DNA of 64,000 nt from positions 558,001-622,000 of the forward strand of contig JABTUD010000001.1 in assembly GCA_015075555.1 (NCBI GenBank), in the 5' to 3' direction. The notes under the pieces were generated by a model that made no database searches, was not told where the DNA came from, and was given only the letters and a program-made list of their open reading frames with translations. The number at the start of each line of letters is the position of its first letter. Position 1 is the first letter of the stretch. Positions 33,271 through 42,317 of the stretch are shown here, in pieces. Source of the DNA: Thermoflexaceae bacterium. GTDB taxonomy: Bacteria > Chloroflexota > Dehalococcoidia > Tepidiformales > Tepidiformaceae. The position numbers and the translations under genes are program-made.

Positions 33271-34305
33271 TTAGACGGTCGGGACGATGTCCGCGGGATC
33301 CACAGTAAACGGCCCGAGAAGCTCCTGCCACTTGTAGGCGATGAGCGTCTTCAGCATCTCAGAGGAACCGCCTCCGCGCACCTTCTCCATCTCGGAGCTG
33401 AGGGTCGCAAGTGCGGTATGCACTTCGGGGCCGAAGAGCGATTCGAGATACTCCGGCGGGATACGCGGGGTCTGGTAATCGATGCTGAAGTCGTCGTTCA
33501 GCCTGTGTGGCGAAAGCGGGGGAACGTAGAAGACGTTGGGACCCGTGCCCGCTTCGGCGTGCAGCGGGAGCGCGATCTTCCACTTCTTGACGAGGTTGTT
33601 GACGGGCGTGCCCTCTTCGTCGAGGAAGCCGACGAAGACCGCGCGCCCAGGGCACTGGCGGACACATGCCGGGGCCACACCGGCTTCCACGCGCGGGAAG
33701 CAGCCGATGCAGTGCTGGGCGACGTGACGTTCGTAGTTGAAGTAGATCTTCTTGTATGGGCAGGCTTCCATGCAGAAGCGGTCGCCCATGCAAACGTCCT
33801 CATCGCGAAGCACGAGACCATCGTCGCGCTTGGCGAGGGCGCCGGTGGGGCAGGCTTCCAGGCACACCGGGTTGGTGCAGTGGTTGCAAATGCGGGGCAT
33901 GTAGAAGAAGTAGGAGTTCGGCCATTCGCCGGCGCCCTGGTCTTCATCCCAGTTCATGGCCCAGCGGCCTTCGCGAGGCGCCTGGGGCTCAAGGTGGGCC
34001 TTGCCGGCGGTGCCGCCGTAGAAGACCTCGTAGTAGTTGTAGTCAAAGCCGCCGCCAAACTCGCCGCGCGTGGGCTGGTGGCCGGGCCGGGCCTTGCCGG
34101 TCTTCGGATCGATGCCGCCGCCCATCTCTTCCCAGCCTTTGGGAGTGCCAAGGCCGGGCATGGTGTTGACGGAGCACCACCACTCGTGCTTTTCGCCCTC
34201 GTCACGGGTCCAGAGCACTTTGCAGGCTACCGAACAGGTCTGGCAGCCAATGCACTTGTTCAGGTCGTAGACCCAGGCTATCTGCCGCGTTCCGTTTGCA
34301 GTCAT
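33271..34305 (-). CDS. Iron-sulfur beta subunit of type II DMSO-reductase-family enzymes
   Basis: 344 residues with four cysteine groups: C18-x2-C21-x2-C24-x3-C28; CNHCTNPVCLEAC; CMGDRFCMEACP, in which a non-Cys residue at the second position of the group suggests a [3Fe-4S] cluster; and CIGCFPR with CVRQCPGRA. LHAEAGTGPNVFYVPPLSP is typical of EbdB/DdhB/SerB. AGGAGA precedes the ATG. The protein has no signal peptide, as expected for this subunit, but no catalytic partner here has a Tat signal either. It is the single beta gene for three catalytic paralogues, so it is either shared or used mainly with alpha B, which is encoded directly upstream with gamma. Confidence 0.9.
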   Translation of the reverse strand: MTANGTRQIAWVYDLNKCIGCQTCSVACKVLWTRDEGEKHEWWCSVNTMPGLGTPKGWEEMGGGIDPKTGKARPGHQPTRGEFGGGFDYNYYEVFYGGTAGKAHLEPQAPREGRWAMNWDEDQGAGEWPNSYFFYMPRICNHCTNPVCLEACPTGALAKRDDGLVLRDEDVCMGDRFCMEACPYKKIYFNYERHVAQHCIGCFPRVEAGVAPACVRQCPGRAVFVGFLDEEGTPVNNLVKKWKIALPLHAEAGTGPNVFYVPPLSPHRLNDDFSIDYQTPRIPPEYLESLFGPEVHTALATLSSEMEKVRGGGSSEMLKTLIAYKWQELLGPFTVDPADIVPTV

Positions 34306-34323
34306 CGGTATCTCTCCTTGCGA

Positions 34324-34896
34324 TTACTCGAGCGGCAGCCAGTTGCGGCTGACGGCGGCGAGGCCCGCCCGTTCTTCGTTCGACCCGTTCCAGACAGCCA
34401 CGCCCAGCTTTCCTTTCGAGGCGCTGGCTGGCCCGCTGATGACGACGGCCCACTTGCCGCCGCCGCTGGCGCCTGTGCCGCTCACCGCAGAGGCATCGGC
34501 CTTGGTGACGACGCCGGGCCCCTTCGAAACCAGGTTGAGGGCGCCCCGGCCGTTCTCCCAGTACCAGAGGGCCAGCGGAGAGGCGGCGCTGCCGAGCGTG
34601 TCCAGCGGACCATCGCCAAGTACCGCGCCAACGGCATCCTGGAACTCAGCGTTGGGCGCCGGGTCATCGGCCCACTCGACGCGCACGTAGAGCTTCTTCC
34701 CATCTGTGGCAGCAGCGACCCGGGCTTCGGCCGTCTTGCCGTAGGCCCGGTTGGCCCATGCCTCGCGGATGTACTCTGTGGGCTGCGCCGCCAGGGGCAC
34801 CGGGGCAAGCGCGACGGCTTCCGCTGTCACGCCGTTCCAGGCCTGGGAGGCGGGGTCGGCCAGGTCGGCCCCTGCATTCACCGTTGCGACTTTCAT
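34324..34896 (-). CDS. Haem-b-binding gamma subunit, EbdC/DdhC-like, without signal peptide
   Basis: 190 residues with the pattern of the ethylbenzene dehydrogenase gamma family: KKLYVRVEWADDPAPN, a middle part with ALWYWENGRGALNLV, and GKLGVAVWNGSNEERAGLAAVS near the end. In the family a single b-haem is held by Met and Lys side chains and passes electrons from beta to an outside acceptor. Exported relatives usually have a Sec signal; this protein starts MKVATVNAGADLADP and has none, nor a membrane helix, unlike the gamma protein of the first cluster. GAGGAG lies upstream of the ATG. Located between alpha B and beta. Confidence 0.82.
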   Translation of the reverse strand: MKVATVNAGADLADPASQAWNGVTAEAVALAPVPLAAQPTEYIREAWANRAYGKTAEARVAAATDGKKLYVRVEWADDPAPNAEFQDAVGAVLGDGPLDTLGSAASPLALWYWENGRGALNLVSKGPGVVTKADASAVSGTGASGGGKWAVVISGPASASKGKLGVAVWNGSNEERAGLAAVSRNWLPLE

Positions 34897-34905
34897 TGCT
34901 ACTCC

Positions 34906-37716
34906 TCAGTTGACCTTTTCGAAATCGCATGACACCCAGCGGTCCGATGGAACCGGTTGCCACTCGGTGCCGAGGTGCCGAAGGTGGCCGTAGCCACCAG
35001 CAAACCCAATCCACTTGACCATGCCGGGCTCGATTTCGTTGGCGCCCGACCAGTCGGGGTACTGGAAGCCCGCCCAGCCGTTGTAAGAGACAACCTGCCC
35101 CGGCCGGACGTTGGGGGCGACCCTGGCGTGCACCTTGAAGGAGCTCACGTCGTTGTAGACGCGAATGAGGTCGCCGTCGCTGACGCCCCGCGCGGCGGCG
35201 TCATCGGGATTGACAGAGACCTCGGCCTCGCCACGGTGCGTGCCCAGGATGACCCAGTTGCCCTGGTTCATCGTGTGGATGCTCCAGCGGTTGTGCCCGG
35301 AAGTCATGCCCAGGGGCAGGTCGCCGCCCATCTTCGGGTTGGGCTTCCAGGTGGGAAGCTGCTCTCCCGCTTCCAGGAACCAGGGGTGGTCGATGTAGAA
35401 CTGTGCCCGTCGCGCGTAGGTCGGGAAGGGATGGCCCGACTCGGTGTGGTCACGGAACGGCACGTGGGTTTCGTTCGCCGCGATCGGCGAGGCCTGCGCC
35501 AGCGCCATGGGCGTGAGGCCCCAGTCGATGAAGCGGACGTGGCCCTTTTCGCGCAGGGTGTCGAGGTTGGTGCCCATCGGCAGCGTGCCCGCCAGCGCGG
35601 AGTCCCGGATCGCCTCGTCGGCCATCTTGTCTTCGTCGAGCAGGTAGCCGTTCATGGAGTAGTAGGCGGGCAGGTCGGCATACCGGCGCGTGTAGCCTTT
35701 GCGGTCGGTGTACTCGGTCAGGCCGCGCGCCTTCGCCCGTTCTGCCATGGCGGTGAGGAGCGCGGCGTAGAGGGACCATTCGTTCTTCGCCTCGCCGGCC
35801 GGGTTCGCCGCCTTGTCGGAAAAGGTCAGGTTCATGACGTGCGGAGTGGGGATGTGGAACGAGACCTTTTCGTAGTGCTGCGCCGCGGGGAGGAAGTAGT
35901 CCGCGTAGAGCGCCGTCTGGCTCATGCGGAAGTCGATGGTGACGATGGTCTTCAGCTTCTGCCAGAGCGTAGGCAGGAGAGCGGTCTTGCCGCCGCGAGT
36001 GCGCCGCAGCATGTTGCCGCCACACTCGATGAGCACGCGAGGGGGCTCTTCAGGGCGCGGCTTGTCCATACCCAGCCACCACCCCTTCTCCACGGCCTCA
36101 TTGAAGTAGTCATCGAACTTGCGGGGCAGGCTTTCGTCGCCCCACTCCTTCTTGTTCCACCGGTCGCGGTAGCCGCCCTGGTAGTACCACATCATGGCCG
36201 GGACGGTGCTCGAACCTGTTGGCCCGCCCCCCGGTCCGCCGCCAGAGGCCTCCATCCGCGACGCGAGCATGCCCAGCTCGCGGACGGCGATCTCGGTGGT
36301 CATCGTCGGGTCGGTCGCCTTCATCGCCGCCACGGCCGCGTCGCGTCCCGCAAGGACGATCTCGGTGTTTGCTGCGCCGGGGCCGGGCTTGTTTGACGAG
36401 ATGAAAAGGCCATCGTGCATGCCCGCGGCCCAGCAGCGGATGCCGGTGCCCTTCTTGCCCCAGTTGCCGCTCGCGGCAAGGACGAGGCACTGGACGCGCT
36501 CGATGAGGTCGCCGTGGTAGAACTTGCAGGCGTTGTAGCCGAGCATGATGTTCGTCCGCTTCGCGGCGACCTTTCGGGCCACGGTGCGAACTACATCGGG
36601 GTTTACGCCGGTGATCGCCTGCTGCTTTTCGGGCGTGTACTCGGAATCGAGCTTCTTCTTCAGCAGCGAATAGACGGGCGTAACCTGGACAGTGGCGCCA
36701 TCGGCAAGCTTCACATCGAAGACGCCTTCGAGGGCGATGTCGACGCCCTTGAGGAAGACGCTGCCGCGGTCGGCAAGCTTGAGGCCCTGGCCGGGGACCC
36801 ACTGGTACATCTGGTCTTCGCGGCCCTGGCCTTCGACATCGGTCTGGCGGAGATAGCGCTGGTTATCGGTCCGAACGAGATAGCCGAAGTCCGTCTGTTC
36901 CTTGAGGAACTTCCAGTCGGCGATGTTCTCTTCGAACATGACCTGGACCATGGCGAGGCCGAAGGCCTGGTCGGTAGCACCCTTGATGGGCACCTGGATA
37001 TCGGCGTGGGTGTGCGACGGGTTGATGTCGGGCGAGATGTTGATGACTTCGGCGCCGTTGTAGCGAGCCTCGGCGATGAAGTGGTAGAAGGGAATGCGTG
37101 TGTAGATCGGGTTCATATGCCAGATCAACACGACTTCCGAATGGAACCAGTCATCGGCGGAGGAGACGGGGCTGAACTTGCCGAACGTCTCATAGAGGCC
37201 GATGGAGAAGTCGTTGATGGAGCCGTTCAGGTCGAGCCCAAGGCCGCCGAAGGTGGAGAAGAAGCGGCCGGTCGGGGCGACAGTGGCCATCTCGGGCGTG
37301 CCTTCGTGAACGATGGCATGGGGCCCCTGCTCTTCAATCGCATCGATCATCGAGTCGGCGATCTCACCGAGGGCCTGGTCCCATGAGATGCGGGTCCACT
37401 TGCCTTCGCCGCGTTCGCCGGCCCGCTTGAGGGGGTACATCACCCGGTCAGGGCCGTAGAGCGACTGGCTCCACGAGGCGCCCTTCTGGCACCCCATGGG
37501 GTTGAAATCGGGCACGCCTGGCTCGATCGTGTCAAAGGAACCGGATTGTTCTTCGCGCCAGACGATGCCGTCCTTGACGTAGACACGCATCGGGCAGTTT
37601 CCGGGGTAGCAGTCCACGCAGTGCGTTCCCCAGAACACAGCGTCCCAATCCCACTTCTTGCGATAGAGATCTTGCCAGCCGGTATATGCCGGTACAGTAG
37701 ACGTTTGGCTAGTCAT
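34906..37716 (-). CDS. Type II DMSO-reductase-family catalytic subunit, paralogue B
   Basis: 936 residues from the ATG at 37716; a GTG at 37743 would add nine. There is no Tat signal. The N-terminal cluster site is H32-x3-C36-x4-C41 with C76 in NPMGCQKG, one residue longer between the second and third ligands than in paralogue A. The likely Mo-ligand Asp lies in GSINDFSIGLYETFG. Then DDWFHSEVVLIWHMNP and, at the C-terminus, LGMTSGHNRWSIHTMNQGNWV complete the pterin-binding features. Gamma, beta and chaperone genes follow within tens of bases, so this is probably the core alpha of the complex. The substrate is unknown. The operator and -10 element upstream suggest a leaderless ATG. Confidence 0.9.
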   Translation of the reverse strand: MTSQTSTVPAYTGWQDLYRKKWDWDAVFWGTHCVDCYPGNCPMRVYVKDGIVWREEQSGSFDTIEPGVPDFNPMGCQKGASWSQSLYGPDRVMYPLKRAGERGEGKWTRISWDQALGEIADSMIDAIEEQGPHAIVHEGTPEMATVAPTGRFFSTFGGLGLDLNGSINDFSIGLYETFGKFSPVSSADDWFHSEVVLIWHMNPIYTRIPFYHFIAEARYNGAEVINISPDINPSHTHADIQVPIKGATDQAFGLAMVQVMFEENIADWKFLKEQTDFGYLVRTDNQRYLRQTDVEGQGREDQMYQWVPGQGLKLADRGSVFLKGVDIALEGVFDVKLADGATVQVTPVYSLLKKKLDSEYTPEKQQAITGVNPDVVRTVARKVAAKRTNIMLGYNACKFYHGDLIERVQCLVLAASGNWGKKGTGIRCWAAGMHDGLFISSNKPGPGAANTEIVLAGRDAAVAAMKATDPTMTTEIAVRELGMLASRMEASGGGPGGGPTGSSTVPAMMWYYQGGYRDRWNKKEWGDESLPRKFDDYFNEAVEKGWWLGMDKPRPEEPPRVLIECGGNMLRRTRGGKTALLPTLWQKLKTIVTIDFRMSQTALYADYFLPAAQHYEKVSFHIPTPHVMNLTFSDKAANPAGEAKNEWSLYAALLTAMAERAKARGLTEYTDRKGYTRRYADLPAYYSMNGYLLDEDKMADEAIRDSALAGTLPMGTNLDTLREKGHVRFIDWGLTPMALAQASPIAANETHVPFRDHTESGHPFPTYARRAQFYIDHPWFLEAGEQLPTWKPNPKMGGDLPLGMTSGHNRWSIHTMNQGNWVILGTHRGEAEVSVNPDDAAARGVSDGDLIRVYNDVSSFKVHARVAPNVRPGQVVSYNGWAGFQYPDWSGANEIEPGMVKWIGFAGGYGHLRHLGTEWQPVPSDRWVSCDFEKVN

Positions 37717-37723
37717 GCGGGCA

Positions 37724-37766
37724 ATGTTCTGGCGCTGGCGCACCGGCTGGTATGACTGGCGTCATA
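37724..37766 (-). promoter_or_regulatory. Perfect palindromic operator and predicted promoter of alpha B
   Basis: TATGAC-TGGC-GTCATA (37751-37766) is an exact inverted repeat. On the minus strand CAGAACAT (37731-37724), containing the -10-like GAACAT, lies 27.5 bases from the operator centre. The predicted start of transcription, about 37717, falls at the ATG (37716), so the message may be leaderless. The layout is that of class II activation by a Crp/Fnr dimer. Confidence 0.65.
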
Positions 37767-37864
37767 TATCGGAGACTCCCCCAGGAATGGCTTCAAACTA
37801 CCCTCCAACTGTGGCTGCGGCAGGCCGGGACGGCCCGCCGCAAATGATGTGATCGCTGCCGATT

Positions 37865-40648
37865 TCAGCTGAGTTTCTGGACGCCGACACGGGTCCCGCG
37901 CATGACCGCGCAGGGCTGCCACTCGGTGGACCAGTACTGCAAGTGTCCGTAGCCGCCTGCCAGGTGGAGCCACTTGATCATGCCGGGTTCGGCATCGTTG
38001 GCGGTGGCCCAGTTGGGGAACTGGTAGGCATCGAAACCGTTGTAGACGATCACCTGCCCCGGCGCAGCCGACGGCGAGGTCTTCACGGCCACCTGGAATT
38101 CACCCATATCGTTGAAGACGCGGACCATCTCGTTGTCTGCGATGCCCATGCGTTCGGCGTCGCCATTGTTCATCACCATGTGGGGCGCCCCACGATGGGT
38201 CTCCTGCATGACGTGGTTGGCGATGTTGAGGGAATGGATGCTCCAGCGGTTGTGGCCGCTGGTGAGCTGGAACGGGTAGTTGCCGCCCTGTGCCGGGGAG
38301 TCCTTGTGCCGGGGCAGGTGCTCGTCGGCCTCTATGAACCACTCATGTTCGATCAGGAACTGCGCGCGACGGCTCAGCGTGGGATAGGGCTCGCCCTTCT
38401 CGACGTGGTTGCGGAAGGGAACGAAGGTCTCGTCGGGCTTCGGGTCGGTGGCCTGGGCTATGGCGCGTGCGGAGATCCCCAGCCCCTGGAAGCGGAAGTA
38501 GCCCTTCCGCCGAAGCTCTTCGAGGCTGGCATCCGGCGGCAGCGTGCCGATCAGGGCGCTGTCGCGAATCATCTCGTCGAACATCGCCTCCGTGTCCGTC
38601 CAGAGGCCGTTGGCAGTGTACCTGGAATGCGCCTCGCGGATGTCGTGCTCGCCGCCAAGGGCGTTCTTGTACGGCTCCACACCCCTGGCCTTCGCCCGCT
38701 CTTCGAGCTTCTTCGCGAGGATTCCGAAGGCCTCCCACTCGTTGAGCGCCTCTCCGGGCGGGTCAACCGCCTTGTCGCTGAAGGTGAGGTTCATGGTATG
38801 GGTGCTGGGAATGCCAAACCCGAGCTTTTCGTACTGGTGCGCGATGGGCAGCACGATATCGGAATACATGGCCGTGCCGCTCATGCGCACGTCGAGCGTG
38901 GCGACCATCTTCAGGCCTGGGAAGAGATGCTTCAGGAGCATCTTGCCGCCGCCGCGGGTCCGCCGGATGAAGTTGCCGCCCGACTCGATGATCACCCGTG
39001 TGGGGTGTTCGGGGCGGGGCAGGTCAAAGCCCTGCCACCAGCCCTTGCTCACGGCCTCGTTGAAGTAGTCATCGAACTCGCGCGCCATGCTCGGGTCGTG
39101 CCAGGCGCGGTTCCGCCAGGCATCCTTGTAGCCCGCATGGTGGTACCACCAGAAGACCGGGGGAACGAAGCCGGTGCCCTGCCCCTGGCCGGGCATCTTC
39201 GCCTGCATGATTGCGAGCTGGGTGCGTGTCAGGGTCGGGTCCTGGGACTGAATGAACCCGACCATCTGCTCCATCATGTCGAGGATAGAGCTGATCTCCT
39301 CGGGGCCGCGCTTGCTCTTGGCGAGCACGGTGAACCAGCCGTCCATGAGCCCGCTGAGCCAGGCGCGAAGTCCCGTGCCCTGGCGTCCCCAGTTCCCGGT
39401 TAGCGAGAGGAGCAGGATCTGCGAGCGTTCGATGAGGTCGCCGTGGTAGTGCTTGCCGGCGTTGTTCAGGCAGCAGAGGAAGTTCGTCTTCTTCGATGCG
39501 ATCTTGCGGGCCAGCGTGCGGATCGTTTCGGGGTGGACCCCGCAGTGCTCCGAGGCTTTCTCGGGCGTGTAGTCCTTGAGGCGCGCACGCATCATCGCGA
39601 AGACCGTGGTCACCTGTACGCTGCCGGCCCGGGTCTGGATGTTCCACTGGCCTTCAAGCGCGGGGGTGACCTCGCCCCAGAAGAGCGTGCCCTTTGGCGC
39701 CAGGACGGGCTGGTTCGTCTTTGAATCCCAGGCGTAGAACTGGTCCTCGGCGCCGCCTTCCTCCATTTCGGACTGTCGCAGATAGCGCTTCGTCTTCGGA
39801 TTCACGAGGAGCGGCAGGTCAGTCTGTTCGCTGACGAATTTCTCGTTCACCAGCCCTTCTTCGATGACGACGTGCGCCATGCCCAGGGCGAATGCGGCGT
39901 CGGACCCGACCTTCACTGGCACGTAGTAATCAGAGTGAATGGAAGACGGCGAGGCATCGGGCGCCACGGTCACGACCTCGGCCCCGTTGTAGCGCGCCTC
40001 GAGCGCGTAATGGATGTGGGGAATGCGCGTGTAGAACGGGTTCTGGAACCAGATGAAGACCATTTCGGAGAGGAACCAGTCGTCGATCGAGCTCACCGGG
40101 TCGAAGGTGCCCCAGGTGAGGTAGTGTCCGGGGCTGAAGTCGTTCATCTCGGCGTTGAGGTCAGTGGTGAGCCCGCCAAGAATGCGCATGAACTGGCCGC
40201 GCCCGACGGCGCCCCAGGTGCCAAGATTGCAGCCCGAAGGCGCCATCACCGATTCGGGGCCGACTTCCTGCACGGCGTCGATGATGGCGTCGGCGATCTC
40301 CGTCGCCGCCTCATCCCAGGTGATGCGCTTCCAGCGGCCGGAGCCACGCTCGCCGTCCCGCTTCAGGGGGTAGAGAAGGCGCTCCTCCGAATCGAGCATG
40401 CGCGACCAGCCCACGCCCTTCTGGCAGCCCATGGGATTCATGTCGGGCACACCTTCCTGGATGGTCTGGAAGGTGCCGGCCGACTCTTCGCGGACGACCT
40501 TGCCGTCTTTCAGGTAGACGCGCAGCTGGCAGTTGCCGGGATAGCAGTCGATGCAGTGGGAGGCCCAGAGCACCTTGTCCCACGACCAGCGTTCGCGATA
40601 GCGCTTCTCTGTAGTGATGTCTGCCGGTGCGATCGGATCGAGAACCAT
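37865..40648 (-). CDS. Type II DMSO-reductase-family catalytic subunit, paralogue C
   Basis: 927 residues from the ATG at 40648, chosen because AAGGGAG lies 9 bases upstream; a more distal start lacks support. There is no Tat signal. The cluster site is H31-x3-C35-x4-C40 with C75 in NPMGCQKG. The likely Mo-ligand Asp is in EMNDFSPGHYLTWG, followed by SIDDWFLSEMVFIWFQNP. The C-terminus has FQLTSGHNRWSIHSLNIANHV. It resembles paralogue B strongly (the shared HC(V/I)DCYPGNC and GCQKG blocks), indicating duplication. It is separated from alpha B by about 150 bases that hold that gene's own operator, so the two are probably expressed as separate units under the same regulator. The substrate is unknown. 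Confidence 0.9.
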   Translation of the reverse strand: MVLDPIAPADITTEKRYRERWSWDKVLWASHCIDCYPGNCQLRVYLKDGKVVREESAGTFQTIQEGVPDMNPMGCQKGVGWSRMLDSEERLLYPLKRDGERGSGRWKRITWDEAATEIADAIIDAVQEVGPESVMAPSGCNLGTWGAVGRGQFMRILGGLTTDLNAEMNDFSPGHYLTWGTFDPVSSIDDWFLSEMVFIWFQNPFYTRIPHIHYALEARYNGAEVVTVAPDASPSSIHSDYYVPVKVGSDAAFALGMAHVVIEEGLVNEKFVSEQTDLPLLVNPKTKRYLRQSEMEEGGAEDQFYAWDSKTNQPVLAPKGTLFWGEVTPALEGQWNIQTRAGSVQVTTVFAMMRARLKDYTPEKASEHCGVHPETIRTLARKIASKKTNFLCCLNNAGKHYHGDLIERSQILLLSLTGNWGRQGTGLRAWLSGLMDGWFTVLAKSKRGPEEISSILDMMEQMVGFIQSQDPTLTRTQLAIMQAKMPGQGQGTGFVPPVFWWYHHAGYKDAWRNRAWHDPSMAREFDDYFNEAVSKGWWQGFDLPRPEHPTRVIIESGGNFIRRTRGGGKMLLKHLFPGLKMVATLDVRMSGTAMYSDIVLPIAHQYEKLGFGIPSTHTMNLTFSDKAVDPPGEALNEWEAFGILAKKLEERAKARGVEPYKNALGGEHDIREAHSRYTANGLWTDTEAMFDEMIRDSALIGTLPPDASLEELRRKGYFRFQGLGISARAIAQATDPKPDETFVPFRNHVEKGEPYPTLSRRAQFLIEHEWFIEADEHLPRHKDSPAQGGNYPFQLTSGHNRWSIHSLNIANHVMQETHRGAPHMVMNNGDAERMGIADNEMVRVFNDMGEFQVAVKTSPSAAPGQVIVYNGFDAYQFPNWATANDAEPGMIKWLHLAGGYGHLQYWSTEWQPCAVMRGTRVGVQKLS

Positions 40649-40766
40649 GTTTAGCACTCCCTTGAGGTTTCCGGACCTGGCCGGAATGGCCAGAACGGGC
40701 CAGCGGCGCATGCAGCGACCCGGGCAGCCACAGCCCGGGCGGATATCGCCGCCCCGGCAGATTGCG

Positions 40767-40813
40767 AGCTTCTGAGATCCGGGAGCGGTGGGCGTATGAC
40801 TCTGGTCATACGC
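40767..40813 (-). promoter_or_regulatory. Perfect 9-bp palindromic operator upstream of alpha C
   Basis: GCGTATGAC-TCTG-GTCATACGC (40792-40813) is an exact 9-bp inverted repeat sharing the core TATGAC-N4-GTCATA with the alpha B site. CAGAAGCT (40774-40767 on the minus strand) lies 28.5 bases from its centre, so a -10-like element is at nearly the same spacing as in the other three sites. The predicted 5' leader would be about 110 bases, with a GGGAG ribosome-binding site. Confidence 0.6.
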
Positions 40814-40915
40814 TCACCACAGGGGGCAAGCAGGCGCCCGCTGCGAACGGGAACAGGTGCGGCATGCTGAACCACGCCGCCTCATCATGGTAGTAGCGGA
40901 CCCGGTGCGGGGCGG

Positions 40916-42187
40916 TCACCCGTCGCGGGCCCCGGTGAGGGGCCTCTGGGCTTCGGCATCGAGCGTACGGACAGTGCGGCTGGCTGCCGCAGGGGCAACG
41001 ATGAGGATGGTAAGGAGCGCCGCCACGGCGGGAACCATGCGGCTCATTCCCACCCGGTCGGCGACCAGGCCAAGTGGCGCGGCAGCGATCTGGTTGAGCG
41101 AGGAGGAGATGCCGCGGAGCGACATCACGCGGCCCATGTAGTGATTCTCCACGATCATCTGGAGCAGCGATGTCGAGGCGATCATGTTGGCGCTGAAGCA
41201 GGTGCCGTTGAGACACCAGGCGGCGGCGGCCAGGGGGAGTGAGCGCGTGAGCCCAAACACCACCAGGGTGAGACCAAACCCGGTGGTGGCGCCCAGGATG
41301 ATCCGGCCCAGGTGCCGCGGCGAGTTGCGCGTGGAAAGCGTCACCGTGCTCAAGACCGTGCCCAGGCCCCAGATCCAGCCCATAAGCGTCCAGCCACCCG
41401 CACCCAGCCCCAGCTCGTTCTTCATCCAGTAGGGGGCAAGTGTGGAGATGATGGGAAAGCCCAGGACCCCGACGAAGATGCCGAACACGAGCACCCAGAG
41501 CACCCGCGGGCGCCCGGCAGCATAGCGGATGCCGTCACCGACACTGCGGACAACGGTCTGCGCGCTTGCCGCTGGACGGACTCTGACCTTGAGGGTGAGC
41601 AGAGCGCCGACCACGACGGCATGGCCGATGAGGCTGATGGCGAAGGCTCCCCCGGCCCCGATGCTTTCGATTGCAAGGCCGGCCATCGGTGGCAGGAAGG
41701 CGTAGGCGCTGACCTGGGCGGCAATGAAGAGCGCAACCGCGTTGGGAAGGTGCTCACGAGGCACCAGCAATGGCACCAGCGCCTGGCGGGTGGGCGCATC
41801 CATCGATTCCACCGAGGCGGAGAGGAAAATCAGGCCAAAGGCCATCCACAGGCCGATATGCCCGGTGATGACGAGCACCGAGAGCAGGCCATAAATGACG
41901 AATGCCGCCGACTGGGTAGCGATGAGCAACGTGCGCCGATCCATGCGGTCGGCCAGGGCGCCGCCATAGAGGCTGAAGATGAGCATGCCCGCTCCGCGGG
42001 AGACGCCGAGGAGTCCGAGCAGCGCCGCAGAACTCGTCATGCCCAGGATGAACCAGCCCTGCGCGTAGAACTGGAACATCATGGTGGCGCTGGAGAAGAA
42101 CATCCCAATCCAGAGGATGCGGAAATCCCGATGCTGGAGGGCAGGAAAGCGGCCCCGCCATCCGGACAGTGCCGGTTCGGCCGTCAC
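40916..42187 (-). CDS. MFS transporter
   Basis: About 423 residues with twelve predicted transmembrane helices and the MFS loop motif between helices 2 and 3 (YGGALADRMDRRTLL). The N-terminus LQHRDFRILWIGMFFSSATMMFQFYAQGW is typical of the MFS_3/enterobactin-exporter-like group. The start is uncertain: a GTG at 42187 or a TTG at 42199; no ATG is available. The substrate is unknown. Located upstream of alpha C on the same strand, separated by about 270 bases that hold an operator, so probably an independent unit. Confidence 0.88.
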   Translation of the reverse strand: MTAEPALSGWRGRFPALQHRDFRILWIGMFFSSATMMFQFYAQGWFILGMTSSAALLGLLGVSRGAGMLIFSLYGGALADRMDRRTLLIATQSAAFVIYGLLSVLVITGHIGLWMAFGLIFLSASVESMDAPTRQALVPLLVPREHLPNAVALFIAAQVSAYAFLPPMAGLAIESIGAGGAFAISLIGHAVVVGALLTLKVRVRPAASAQTVVRSVGDGIRYAAGRPRVLWVLVFGIFVGVLGFPIISTLAPYWMKNELGLGAGGWTLMGWIWGLGTVLSTVTLSTRNSPRHLGRIILGATTGFGLTLVVFGLTRSLPLAAAAWCLNGTCFSANMIASTSLLQMIVENHYMGRVMSLRGISSSLNQIAAAPLGLVADRVGMSRMVPAVAALLTILIVAPAAASRTVRTLDAEAQRPLTGARDG

Positions 42188-42317
42188 CGGCCGGGCCAAT
42201 GCGCGGCCTGTTTGTTACTCGCTGCGGGGTGGGGCTGCCTGAGCATGCCTCAAGTAGCGGTGGAGCGGGCGCTCCGGACCATGACGGAGATCACCCTTGC
42301 CGCGAAGGGGCCGGGAA

